Origin: Membranipora membranacea
Lineage: Eukaryota > Bryozoa > Gymnolaemata > Cheilostomatida > Membraniporidae
Reading direction: 5' to 3'
NCBI GenBank assembly: GCA_914767715.1
Contig: OU612070.1
Location: 28,384,025 to 28,448,024, forward strand
DNA: 64,000 nt
Made by a program: the position numbers and the translations under genes. Positions within the stretch are counted from its first letter, which is position 1. Each line of letters begins with the position of its first letter. This document shows positions 50,905 to 63,069 of the stretch, one piece after another. Under the pieces are notes generated by a model. It saw nothing but the letters and a program-made list of their open reading frames with translations. It made no database searches and was not told the DNA's origin.

Positions 50905-51544
50905 TAATACTGACGCAATGAGCTGCCGTATACTAATATTAGTTACTTATCATATCAATATTCAGTATTCTTTTTTACTTGGTAGCGAAAATATTTGTTG
51001 TGTTTAGTTTAGTCTTCATTGTACATCAGCTCATATGATCGACTATCTATGATTATGTCTACAAACTTGTCCCTATAGTAAGAGATCGTAGATTGTAGAC
51101 CCCTCCTTAGTGAGCCTCGTTGAATAATAACTGTCTGAACATATATTTAATCACGGATGTTTGTGAGACCTACACAGATGTAGCAGCCCTGAAGTGATGG
51201 ATATGTGCTTACATCTTCTAACTAGGGTACTGCATCATCAGTTTTAAGTTTTATTGCATGGTTATTTTACTATATAGTCACAGGCATTATAAATAATGAA
51301 TGAATGTTTTTGATACCAATTTTTACTAATTATCTACTATTATTACATTACCCCAATTATAGTATTGATTAGTAGCTGAATCGATGGACTAATTATTGTG
51401 CACCTTTTTACAGGTGTGTCCAAGTGCTGCATTTGCAAATTTATTTAAATTATTTGATGGCCCCAGGAGAATTAACTGGCCCCTCAATTGTATCAAGCGT
51501 ATTCTGTCTTTATCTTCTGATTAAGTTTGTTGGTGTAACCCAGC

Positions 51545-51579
51545 AAAAATAGGAGAACCATAATGGTTCTCCTATTTTT
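51545..51579. repeat. Perfect short hairpin
   Basis: AAAAATAGGAGAACCA is followed by TAA and the exact complement TGGTTCTCCTATTTTT: 16-bp arms with a 3-base loop, 640 bp after the CENPE stop. Confidence 0.9.
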
Positions 51580-51782
51580 GTCATAAAAATTTGAGATGAA
51601 AATTGATGAATTTGTCATAGAAAACCATAAATTATCCAACAAACCAGGTAAAGTGAGAGTCAGGTAAGAGTTTAGCTGCTTCCATTTATTTCACATCCAG
51701 TACGTTGCCCCATCTTTGACTCGGACATGATCTTATGCCGCACTTAGTCATGTGATATTGTTTGTCTTAGTCACATAAAACC

Positions 51783-51908
51783 TAGATCAAGTTTAATCCA
51801 ATTGCCTGCTTTCCAGTTGCTCCCTTCCACTGGTCACGTCACGCCGCCGCGGCATGACCAGTAGATTGGGAGCAACTCCGGATGCAGGCAAATGAACAAA
51901 ACTTGGTC
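51783..51908. mobile_element. Palindromic element, family C, copy 2, with direct-repeat flanks
   Basis: The ends TAGATCAAGTTTAATCCAAT and the complement of AACAAAACTTGGTC match each other and the copy at 17275-17419. CACATAAAACC stands at 51772-51782 and again at 51909-51919, an 11-bp direct repeat consistent with a target-site duplication. Confidence 0.7.
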
Positions 51909-53813
51909 CACATAAAACCAGTTGGTCAGCTACAAAACTAGGTGAAGTGGGATTAGCATTTTCCCATGTTACCTAGCGCTCATGCAAGTTCCGCTGCTTG
52001 GCCATTCAACATTCAATGGTATTATTCTTGGTATCGTTTGGACCTGATTAATATTATTCATACCAAATAATATTGTAAAATTAACTGTCAGAGGAAGCCG
52101 ATGGATAAGCTGTTGTTAGTGTAGTAAGCAGATAAAACAACTTCTAAAAAATCAGTACGTCTGAGCGGGGAGTGTCTCTAACTCCTTGGTCTGAGCGACA
52201 TCTGTATGAACCAGAAAAATGTGTTGAAAGGTGAGGGCAATGAACTCCCTCATTGGTGAGGGTATACACTAGACTATATCAACACCAGGGGTTATAAAAA
52301 GGACAATATCATTACTCGACCTGTTATTACAGTATTAATTTTATTGTCAGATTTGTTATTACCATGTGATAATAAAAATTGATCACTGGGTGCTCTTGGT
52401 AAAAATAGTACTAAAAACTTGTTGTCTTGTCTCAGTAGGACATAAAAAATTAAAGACTCAATCATCCTGTGTTGCTTTAGTTAAAATTCTTACAGCAGGG
52501 TAATCACACTAGGACATTGACTTAGGATCTAGGAAATACGTTATTGAATGATAAATATCTAACTATTTGCCTCACTTACTCAATTAATTATCTGTAACAC
52601 CACATTGTTTGTAAGACCACATATTTATTTCAATGTCCATGTACATACCAGATTTCTGAATCTTAATCAAATTATGCCTCCTTATAAAACATCAATGTCG
52701 TGACACAAGCCCTCACTTGAACTAAAATAGACATTAATAAACCATATGAGTTATGAACGGAGCACCTGCATTTTTCTTTACAAAAACTAGTTCGACAAGG
52801 ATCATGCGTGGGAAATGTGACAAATGGAATTCATGACACTTCAAAAAGGGCTTGTGAAATTCCCCGTCTTATGCGTCTTTGCGCTGCAAATAGCTACTTT
52901 CAATCAAATCCAGTTAATTTGATAATCACTACTAGTGGAGTCTGGTTTATACTGGAGCTGACAAATGGATGATGTACTTATCGATTCGTTTGTGATTGGA
53001 TAAAACCCTTTCTTCCTTTCTCTTTGTGTTATAATATCATTCAATGAAGCACTGGTTTTATTAAAGGAACCTCAAATGACACGTCTTTTGTTACCTCCAG
53101 CCCGTCTTGACCTTGTTTGTGCAGCAAACTTTGCTGTTCCTCCATATAGCAGACATTAGGCACACCTCTCTGTACCATATATAGGCTTTGAGTTCAAAAA
53201 CCGTGATGGCACATGTTACGTTTGGATTATGGTAATAAGTGCTTGTAACTTGGTTAAGGCTGCTTTAATTTGTATAGAGCGCCATTATCTAACACCGCCC
53301 ACTGAGATGTGCCTAGTGAAATTTAACCACTTACCTGGATTAAAAAAATCTGGAACTTTCATGTTTTATCACTGACCCCACTTATAAAGCTGTCTGTGAC
53401 CGACTTTTGACCATCTCGGTGAAGTGGTGTCCTAGTGTACCAGCAGGTATACCTACCTGGTAACCATACATGTGATCTACAGATGGATGGTGCGCATAGG
53501 AATTCATAAAATTTGAAGATTAATCAATTTCCTAACTTATCTTTATCCGTACAATGAAAGCTATTATCATATCATCAGATATCAACAAGTCATCTATCTT
53601 GCAGGGAGACATCATAAACAGGAAAATAAACATAATGCGGAGAACATCTTTTATCCAGCAATATCTCGGGAAGTTATGCGCATAAATTTACAGCATGTAA
53701 TAAGAGACATTGATGGGTATGATGGGAGAGTAAGAAGTTGGTGAACATATTAGCCTAGAAGTTAGGGTTAATCCTCTCAAATACGACAAACAGCACTTGT
53801 CACCATGAACATA

Positions 53814-53876
53814 GTGATTTATTGATTGATTTGATTGATTGATTGATTGATTTGATTGATTGATTGATTGATTTGA

Positions 53877-53938
<62 letters not shown>

Positions 53939-53940
53939 GA
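53814..53940. repeat. (GATT)n microsatellite
   Basis: About 127 bp of TTGA/GATT tetranucleotide repeats with occasional extra T residues. Confidence 0.95.
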
Positions 53941-54224
53941 GTACTTTATTATCGATCTAAATACATTGAAAAATGTATATTACTGATCTGATTTACAATA
54001 AAAATAATAGCACAGCGTAAAAAGTATTTAATAAAATTAAAAAAGAGGGAGATGATCACAATCAGCATTAGGCATCAGTTTCACACCATATTCTCATATT
54101 TGATGAAGTGACATCTGCTGGTTTGTGCATTGTTATGGGGTATGGTTCGGCTGTTATTGCTGCTCAGTCTTGTTCTGCGAGGTCTGCATGAAGACGGCGC
54201 AGGAAGCAGGTGTTTATACATGTC

Positions 54225-55100
54225 TCATTTCTTCTGGCAGTATATGGCACATGTCATCTGGAGTTGGTTGCAAAGTTTGTCAATGTCAGCAATCTTACAG
54301 CTTTGGTCATTAGTTTCACAGCATGGGTAGATGATTTTGAGGGCGAGCGATTGAATTGTCTCAAGTTGTTCTATGCTGTGACCGGTTACATAAGGGAACC
54401 ATGCAGGTGCTGCATATGTCACTACAGATAGTATGTTGGCTTTGTATAGGCATGCAGTAAACTAAGTTTTGATACTCAATAGACAGTTTTATGAGCTCTG
54501 ATTTAGGCCTCAATTTTGAGTTGTCCTCTCTCCAGTTTGGTACTTTTAACCCACGCTGTATAGGAAAAACGTGCTGAAAAGAGGGTTATCTTGAAAACCG
54601 CTTATAATACGATATAAATTATTTTTGATTCAAAATCTGCAACATTGAAAACTTATATGTACATAGTTTGGGAAATGATTTCAGTATTTGGATAGTCAGT
54701 TATAGCATTTTCCGCCTGTTTTGCGGACAATTTGGCAGAATCTTTCATGAGTTTTGTCATTGAAATTAAGATTTATAAACAGTCAAGCCTCCAATGATTT
54801 GGAAACTCTGTCTCACAGGATTTTCAATGGTGCAGACTCTGAATCAAAAATCATTTTTATCCTAACATATAACCCTCTTTCAGCAGGTTTTTCCTATGCG
54901 GCTTGGGTTAAAAGTACCAAACTGGAGAGAGGACAACTCCGAATTGAGGCATAAATATGAGCTCAAAAAATGTCTATACCGTTTTATTAGATCTGCATTT
55001 CTCCTCAAGGTTGTCAACATGGTGAGAGAAGGATAGATGGGAGTCTTCAATTACACCGAGCAGTCTGGGAGGGTTCTTTGTTGTTAATTGGGGAATCAAT
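54225..55100 (-). mobile_element. LINE fragment interrupted by a MITE
   Basis: On the minus strand the outer part (55090 toward 54965) encodes IEDSHLSFSHHVDNLEEKCR. The inner part (54470 toward 54225) encodes YAAPAWFPYVTGHSIEQLET and IQSLALKIIYP. These are consecutive blocks of the RT C-terminal region of LINE ORF2 ('ID-x-x-LSF-x-x-H … YA-x-P-x-W … LE-x-x-Q-x-x-ALR-x-I'). Between them sits the element 54499-54956. Stops show that it is inactive. Confidence 0.7.
54499..54956. mobile_element. 458-bp inverted-repeat element with 8-bp target duplication
   Basis: ATGAGCTC occurs at 54491-54498 and 54957-54964, immediately outside the element. The arms begin TGATTTAGGCCTCAATTTTG and end GAATTGAGGCATAAAT. 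They pair for about 85 bp, including GTCCTCTCTCCAGTTTGGTA with its complement. There is no ORF. An 8-bp duplication suggests a hAT-type source. It is inserted in a LINE. Confidence 0.85.
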
Positions 55101-55427
55101 TATGCCATTTCAAAGTACCATTCACTATGCAAATTGAGAATATTAATTCATACTTGTTTTGTTGCTTGACAATTGAGAAAAGACTACAATTTGTCCTGGT
55201 ATTGTTTTTGGTATTGTTAATAATGTAAATTTTTGTGTCAGTTGTTTGCATGGTAGTGGTAATGTAAGATTTTGGCCTGTTTGCGGAATCCAACTGCTCT
55301 CGCAATAGGCTATCAATCTCTTGTCTCATTGTTTACAATCACAATAGAGCTGATTATTATTGTAACAGATCATCACTAAAATAACATTCAGTCATACTAA
55401 TCATCTTCGCTCCAGGCTGTTTTCCCC

Positions 55428-55898
55428 CCTTTTCCTTTACTGTGATCTCATATCCACTTTAAAATTCTTGCTTTTCATCTTATAGGAAAATATCGAAGAC
55501 AGTTTTTTGGTCCAGGCGGAATCAGCTCACGGAGAGACAATCCATTTTATACTTGTTTTTTTGTAACCACACTTGAGTGAGATAATGTTAAATTGTGTTC
55601 ATCAGCACTCATTAACTTAAAAATCAGATCAAGTACACTTATAAGCAATAAAAATGTAACCAACGTTCATTCCCTTGCAATTACCTCTACACCTCCCCCC
55701 CTCCCAACCAGCAATGACAAACTCCACTTTAATCCCCATGCTTAGCAAGACTACAGCAGCTGCGTCTTAGACACTTGACATTGCCGTGTCCTCTATTATC
55801 AAGGCTTGTCTCGTCTCGTCTCATAACCATTGAAGTTTCAATCTGGTTACATATTGGTTTTCGTTTGAAAATTCGACATCGAATCAATGTCATCCTCA
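55428..55898. repeat. Dispersed repeat, copy 1 of a local pair
   Basis: About 470 bp repeated at 56507-56954 in the same orientation: TACTGTGATCTCATATCC, GGAAAATATCGAAGACAG, CCTCCCAACCAGCAATGACA, GGCTTGTCTCGTCTCGTCTC and CAATCTGGTTACATATTGG are shared. No known protein is recognised, although the minus strand has a weak open frame in both copies. Confidence 0.85.
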
Positions 55899-56506
55899 GT
55901 TTTATAACTGTTTTCATTTCATTTGGGTAAACAGCAAAGATAAAATTGAAATGATTGTTTTTCTGTTGAATAAATGGCACACGAAAGGTTTTTAACTTTT
56001 TTCATGCCAAAAATCCCTCAGTTGTTGACGCTAATTTGGCCATTAATTATCTGTTGAGTTAGCATTTTATGCCTGCAATCAGGTGCCAAAAAAACTGATT
56101 TTCTTTCATAACTCATAAATCAGTTTACTCACATATCTCTTAACTATTGAAGATGTACCAATAGTTCATAAAAAAACCAAGTTTAAGCGCTTTCCCAACC
56201 AGAGCGGGGAAGTGGTTGATGATGAAGTGCTACTACCAGCTATACTGACACCATCAGTAAAATCTGGGAAGGTTATTATAGGAGGAGATAGGTACCCTAT
56301 CTACTAGTACTACATCAATTTCAAGACATTGCACGGATCGATTGATTGAGCGACATCAAACATTCCCGTAGACAATGTGGTTGTCTATAGATATTTTGTG
56401 GATTAGAATACATAATTCCTTTCCAATGAAAAACACCCTGTCTATACACACAAAGTAAAGTTTATTGTGTCGATCCAAATATACGACAAAAGGTAGGCAA
56501 ACATTC

Positions 56507-56954
56507 TCTTTTTTTCTTACTGTGATCTCATATCCGCTTTAAAAATGCTTCAAAATTCGTGATTTCCTTTGTATAGGATTATACTGAAGACAATGAAAGT
56601 TTTTTTCAAGGTCCGGGAAGATTCAGCTCATGGGGAGACAATCTAGCTTATATTTGCTGATTGCAACCATTGCAAGATCAAGTACACATTCATAATAAAA
56701 CTTTAATCTACGTTAATTCTCTAACCCCCCCCTCCCAACCAGCAATGACAACCCCCCCTCCCAACCAGCAATGACAAACTCCACTTAAATCCCCAATGCA
56801 AAGCGAGACTACAGCAGCTGCGTCTTAGACACTTGACAGTGCCGTGACCTCTATTATCAAGGCTTGTCTCGTCTCGTCTCATAACCATTGAAGTTTCAAT
56901 CTGGTTACATATTGGTTTTCGTTTTATAATCGACATCGATTCAATGTCATCCTC
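56507..56954. repeat. Dispersed repeat, copy 2 of a local pair
   Basis: Parallel to 55428-55898, 1.08 kb downstream. Within it the CCTCCCAACCAGCAATGACA block is itself doubled (56732-56778). Confidence 0.85.
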
Positions 56955-57879
56955 CCATCTGTATAAGGTCAACAATAACTGTTACATAGAAGCTTTTCTG
57001 ACCCAATAAGGACATTTACTATTACATGATACAAACGCAGTCAATATCCGACGTTGTATTTGAGCTAGATATGTCTGCAACCACACACATGTTTGTTACA
57101 TAAACCAAAGAAAAACGGTCTTAGTCTAGGTAACGTTTTTGTGGGGTGGAATGGAGACCAAATGGAAACTGGATCAGGCTATCAAATTTGGTCCTATTCA
57201 CCTATAAAATTACACTATCCCTGTCGTTAAATAAATACCAACCTGGCCGAATGCCAATATCATCCTGGGAAATTTATCTACATTTAATAATTTTTTGTGC
57301 TTGATAAAAAATTAACAGGCCTATATGCTCTGTTGTATGCCACCACATTATAAGACAAAGCCTTGTTACTGCAGGCCTATTTTTATTAAAACAGTTGTTT
57401 CTCTCCCTCCTAACTTTCGGTGGTAATGTGGTAAAAAAGCAGCACTTCACAGGCAGCAGTTAAAGGTAAAATAATTGAATATTGTATATGCAACTCAGCC
57501 CAAACATATCACTACAATAAAAAGTTGATGCAAACGAACAATTTCCAAAACACCAACAGGACGTATCTATGATGTTATAAATCAAACAAATATTGATGAA
57601 ATATTATAACACTGATTAAGGATGGGCACGTGTTTTCATAAAATGTCCTCCCATCGTCACGCATTCCTTATCACGCAAATATGACCTAACATATCTTGTT
57701 CTATCTGGCTTGATCTAGTTCCAATAAAGAGCTCATCTCATTTGTAAAAAAAGCACTTCCAGTTCAACATTCTGAATAAAAATTGCCAGACTGAAAGATC
57801 TATTGTTTGTTTTGAAATATGGAGCTGGCAGCAAGGAGTAACAACTGGCAGTGTAATTGATTAATTCAATAGCTTTTAA

Positions 57880-58537
57880 ACTGAGATAATGGAAGAACTT
57901 TCATCAAACCTCCCTCAACTGAATAACTCTCATGACCTTTATTTTGAAAATATGAAACACCCAAATTGGAAGGCAGCTGGCCCAGACGGTATTCCAAAGC
58001 AAAGCAATGCAAAGCAAGCTTATCATTATCCCGATTTTAGTTTATCTTACAAATTTAGTAATCAAAACATCCATTTTTCCAGATAGCCTAAAACTTGCTC
58101 ATCTGGATCCCTTATTTATAAAGGACGATAAAAATATTTATATATTTATAACTATCAGCCTATTTTGATTCCACCTGCCCTGATGGGGATAATTATGGAG
58201 AAGTTGTAAAACAATTTTAATACCAGACAAATAACTCAGAGTGTTTCCTTGTACTCTTCCTTTGCGATATGATTAATCACAATTTTTAAATAACACAAAT
58301 TTCCTTCTATGGTTTTTTGACTGACTTGAAAAAACGAATATGAAGCAAGTTGTATCCTTAGATGGTTCCAATGACAGACTGTGAAGATTTGTGTGCCCCA
58401 AGGGCAGTCCTTGGACCTCTACTATTTTAGTCTACATAAATGGTATTCTTTATGCAGCCCCAGAGTTGAGTAATGTCCTGTTTGCAGATGTTACAAATAG
58501 TTTTAGTACAAATTGCGAGTTGATGGCATCCCCTATA
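57880..58537 (+). mobile_element. LINE fragment (RT core), 5' part
   Basis: Encodes NWKAAGPDGIPK (the start of the RT domain), later APRAVLGPLLF (the 'G-VPQG-S-x-LGP-LLF' block) and LSNVLFADVTNSF (the 'FADD' catalytic block, here decayed to FADV). Stops and frameshifts interrupt it. The continuation lies after the giant palindrome, at 61665 onward. Confidence 0.75.
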
Positions 58538-61500
58538 AGGGGACTTAGTATCGTTTGTTTTTCATTTTAGCGCACTGATGCTAAAATATAAAAAACAACT
58601 TGTTTTTCGTTTATTGTTCCAAAATAACAAATCAAAATATGAAAATCGAGTCAGTTTTTGTTTTTTGATTTTCTTGTTGATGAAAACCGAAATATTGATA
58701 TGAATCCTATTTTCATATTTCAACTTTGAATCACAGTTACAAAAATCAAATATTGCAAAAGTAGCCTTAGTTGTTATCTTTCTCATGGGGATTTACTGGG
58801 GTTTGCATTTTGGATGACTGAGGTTGGCATGCTGAGATAATTTGTCAAGTCAAGTCAGCTGCTATGAGGGCTACTGTGTGGCTTGTCTGCATTGAGTGCC
58901 ACGCAATTTATGTCACAGTGCTGGGGTGAAGATGTGAGGTATTCGGCGCAGGTGCTTTGTAGTGAATTTTGCTGATGCTGTTGGGCTGCCGCCTGGTGAC
59001 TGCCGCTTGTTTGATGTCAATTGTACGTTAAGCTTGCTACCTCTGGTGGGTATGCTGCCACTGGTGTTTTACAGATGGTGTGCTCAGTGTGCTGCCGATA
59101 ATGTGCAGTGCGTTTATTTTTTCAACTGATATCATGGTATTGATCAAATTGAATGCTTACAATGCCGGATCAAAAATGACTGAGAGCGGAGATTTCCAAA
59201 ATCAGTAGTACATAGTTTAGGTCTAAAAACAGTTTTGCGGCGAGATGACGTTCTACATTCATTTCTGATAATACAATTTAGTCCAGTGGCAGCCTACCAA
59301 AACCGTGGCTAGAAACGCAACTTCATTTACAAAATTGGATGGATAAATTCTTCAAGTGGATTCTAGGGTAGTTTTTCGAGGTGGTCGCAATGGTGAATTA
59401 CACAAAGTTGCACAATAGGCAGCTAATTGCCAAAAATGGCCAAAATCACTGTTCTTTGGAGATTTCAAAGGTCTGTCCTGTGCTCACCTTATGAGTTGGG
59501 CTACTCAAACTCTGCAATCAGATTTATGCATACCTTGGTCAGTATTTTGTATTATATCATTGTGATATCTCAAATATTGAGTGAATGACCAACCTTATAA
59601 AAAAAAATGACACCGCAAAAAGGGAAAGTGATAAAAAAAATGATGCATTGGTTCAAAACATCCAAAATCGGAAAGAGCATGTCAACATTAGTGGGTCTAC
59701 AAGTTCAAATGGGTCTGCTATCATAAGTAGCCAAGTTATGGCCTACGACGGTTGCAATACCCCTTCTTTCACCTGTATATGACTATCATTGAAAGGACCC
59801 TATTTTTTTAATTATGCAGTCACCTCGAAAACTGACTTCGAATGTTCGTATCGATCTGATTTTTTTATGGTGGTTTTGTAATGACTCCATCGATGCCCAA
59901 AATTTTTTTCCGCATTACACACCTTTTTGATGATACTTGTAGGAGTTCATTTTTGCCTTACTTGCTATATAAACTTAGAAAGACGATTTTTATGATATTA
60001 TAAAGGAAACCTAAAGATACGCACTATTTGAAAAAAACGACACACTCAGAGCATTAAACACTGGTGTTATGCGAGGGGAGGGTCAATACGAAATCATCAT
60101 AAGAAAATCAGATCAGTACTAACATTCAAAGCCTGCTTTTTAGGCAGCAGCAACATTGAAAGAGTGGTTTTGTTTCGATGATAGTTATACACAGGTGATA
60201 TATAAGGGGCATTGCAAACGTTGTTGGCCATAGCTCGGCTAGTTAAGATAGCAGACCCATGTAATATCCACTAATTGTGACATGCTCTTTCAGATTTTGG
60301 ATAGTTTGAGACCATATCATCATCTTTTGATCACTTTCCCTTTTACCGGCAGTGTTTTTGGCAATTAGCGGCTTCATGTGCAACTTAGAGTAGGGTACAA
60401 TATTGCCATTGCGATCAGCTTCAAAAACTGTACCAGAAACAACTGACAAATCTTATCCATCCAAAATCGCAAATGGAAGTGATAAGTTAGGAGGAGGCTG
60501 CCACCGAACTAATTAAAAAGAGGGTGTGTTTGATCAGCACCTATTTCTACAAAAAGCCTCTTGCTCTGTTAACAAAAACTCATAACGAGGATAAATTCAA
60601 AATCTCCACCCTTTCTTCATAACATAGGTTTGGTAAAGTGGTGATGTGCTGCCGCTGATGTGCTGCGATTGTACGCTCAGCATATATCCTCTGGTGGGTG
60701 TGCTGCCGAACACCAATGAGCGGCAGCACACCCACTATCGGCAGCACACTGAGCACACCATCTGTAACACATCAACAGCAGCACACCCACCAGAGGCAGC
60801 AAGCTTAACGTACCATCGACATCAAACAAGTGGCAGCCACCAGGCGGCAGCTTAGCAGCATCAGCAAAATTCACTACAAAGCACCTGCGCCGAATACCTC
60901 ACATCTTCACCCCAGCACTGTAACATACATTGTGTGGCACTCAATGCAGACAAGCCACACAGTAACCCCTCATTCACTATGTTCCCAAGGTTCGATTTTG
61001 TAAGGATTTCGGGAGTAATCGCCCCATGGAAATGGCATTAAAATCAAATTCCGATTGTGACGAATGACTTTTTGTGTGTATTCAATTGATCTCCTAATTG
61101 GCTGTGAGGCGGCGTGGCTGTATGGTTAGCGCGCTTGCACACAAAACCTTCAAAGGGTTTACATGCGGGAGGACGGGGTTCAAGTCCCGGCCACGGCAGA
61201 TTCTTTCCATGTTTTTCCCATCATGGGAATGGTTAGAATCCACTGGATTCTAACCATTCGAAATTGGAGTGAACCACAAAATCGAAGCATGGAACCATAG
61301 TGATAGTAGCTGACTTGACTTGACAAATTATCTCAGCGTGCCAACCTCAGGCAGACATCCCATCTTTGGCGACAGCATCCGGTAGCGACAAGAAATGCAA
61401 ACCCCAGTAAATCCCCATGAGAAAAATAACAACTAAGGCTACTTTTGCAATGTTTGATTTTTGTTACTATGATTCAAAGTTGAAATATGAATTAGGATTC

Positions 61501-61664
61501 ATATCAATATTTCGGTTTTCATCAATGAGAAAATCAAAAAACAAAAATTGACTCGATTTTCATATTTTGATTTGTTGTTTTGGAATAATAAACGAAAAAC
61601 AAGTTGATTTCTATATTTTAGCATCAGTGCGCAAAAATGAAAAATAAACGATACTAAGTCCCCT
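58538..61664. mobile_element. 3.1-kb giant palindromic (foldback) element
   Basis: The ends AGGGGACTTAGTATCG and CGATACTAAGTCCCCT are exact inverted copies, with TATA on both outer sides (58534-58537 and 61665-61668). Pairing continues inward for nearly the whole element. The first 270 bp match the last 270 bp (for example CTCATGGGGATTTACTGGGG with its complement), and blocks at 58860-59110, 59585-59790 and 59840-59890 match complements at 61320-60650, 60440-60180 and 60130-60080. The centre lies near 60.0 kb. There is no transposase. Copy 3 of the CACTA-ended family interrupts the right arm. It sits inside a LINE reverse transcriptase. Confidence 0.88.
60975..61302 (+). mobile_element. CACTA-ended element with tRNA-like module, copy 3 (most complete)
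   Basis: 328 bp, starting CACTATGTTCCCAAGG and ending CATGGAACCATAGTG. The tRNA-like module starts near 61108 and has A-box TGGCTGTATGG (61115-61125) and a consensus B-box GGTTCAAGTCC (61177-61187). The inter-box distance is like serine/leucine tRNAs, but I could not form a full acceptor stem, so it is not a tRNA gene. The 31-bp internal palindrome near 61228-61258 is intact. Confidence 0.85.
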
Positions 61665-61990
61665 TATACCCACTTCCATTAGTGAATCACTGGTGCATTT
61701 CCAATGGACTTGTCATATATTATGAGAATACCCATCAAGTACTATTCGAAGCCCCTTAAGAGCAGTAAAATAGTCACAGATACTCTCATGATTGGTTCTT
61801 CAATTTTAGAATAGAATGGATGGTCAAAGTTTTTCGGTCTTACAATCGATTAAAACATAGACTTTAAATCTCACATCAAAATGCTAGCGAAAAAGCTTCA
61901 TCTAAACCTGCTGGTGGTGAGAGCAGCTAGGCCATTTGTTTCACATTTTTCTATCATCATCTAATATACTATGAAACAAATTCAAAGCCA
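61665..61990 (+). mobile_element. LINE fragment, continuation after the palindrome
   Basis: Reads NHWCISNGLVIYYENTHQVL (the 'W-x-x-x-N-x-L-x-x-N-x-x-KT' block), then VKVFRSYNRLKH/FKSHIKMLAKKLH, the block that normally follows the FADD motif. It therefore continues the ORF interrupted at 58537. Confidence 0.65.
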
Positions 61991-62639
61991 TTAAAAAGTT
62001 AACCAGCCAATAGCAGCAATGAACTATACCTTTAGTTCAGTTCAGTTCATTGATAGCAGTAAAGCTAATTTCTTTCATCAAACTTGATTTCCATAAATAA
62101 AAAAACCAAGAATCAGAGATTGACTTTTTTTTTATCTTTTGATTTCTCCTTTTGGAACACAAAAAAAGTTGACTTTTGATCTTTTTTGCAACCTTGTGAA
62201 AAAAATGATACTAAATCTCTTCATATTATGAACTCAAACTCAACTGTCGATGCTTCTTATCTGTAAAATTAGATTAATTAAACATGATACCATGAGTCAC
62301 ACAAGCTTAGACCTCAATTAGCCAAATGAATTGGAGATTTATGTGCTGGTAAAACAATTTATTTTGTATATCGTTCACACATACATAATACATAAATATA
62401 TTGCATCCCACAGTCTCAACATTCACTGTTACATACGACCTTTACATCCATCTTTCTATTAAACGTATTATTGATTAAAATATGTGAGTCAACTACAGGT
62501 TTACCATCATATACGGTGGGTAACAATCTCATCACTAAAAGTATGGTTGAGATACGATAGAGACCAAAGTGAATGCAAGTCAAAAACAGCGAAAAAATGG
62601 ATTTGATTTGAGTATTTTCTACCATTCATACTATAATAT

Positions 62640-63060
62640 AAACCAGAATACCAATAATGAGTTTACGGTATATTGATCGAGCTGCCAAGAAGATTTATGC
62701 TAAAATAAAACAATACTAAAAAAAATTGTATGATGCCATCAGCTAGTGCAGGACTCTCAACCTGACTGGAAACAATCAAGAGTCAAACTACAGCTCTGTG
62801 AAGTCACCCATAATAGGCAGGCTACGAGGAGATATTCTCTGAGAAATCTCAAAAAAGCCAGGAGCATAACTTAAATATTAATAGTGTGTAAATGTAGGAA
62901 TGTAGAATATAGTTCATCGATGGAGCTGCCAAGAAGGTAAATACCCACAATAAAGCTAAATGAAGAAATGCAGTAAAAGATTGCTTTGGTGCAGTCAGAT
63001 GGCGCAGGTGTTTCAACCTGACAGGAAGTAATCAATACAACACAGTTATGGCCCTCGCTA
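62640..63060. repeat. Diverged tandem duplication of about 255 bp
   Basis: GAGCTGCCAAGAAG … CAGCTAGTGCAGGACTCTCA … CAACCTGACTGG recurs as GAGCTGCCAAGAAG … CAGATGGCGCAGGTGTTTCA … CAACCTGACAGG. It probably lies in the 3' UTR of the minus-strand gene that follows. Confidence 0.65.
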
Positions 63061-63069
63061 AGCTCTGAC

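Larger units (their letters stand above)
50905..53813. other. CENPE 3' flank and intergenic DNA
   Basis: No gene seen. The first plus-strand AATAAA I find is at 52371-52376, which would imply a long 3' UTR; an unorthodox signal nearer the stop is equally possible. The stretch contains a perfect 35-bp hairpin (51545-51579) and a family C element (51783-51908). Confidence 0.45.

Noticed and set aside
60646-60874. Overlapping ORFs on both strands around 60.7 kb
   Set aside because: Both lie in the right arm of the giant palindrome, where local inverted repeats keep both strands open.
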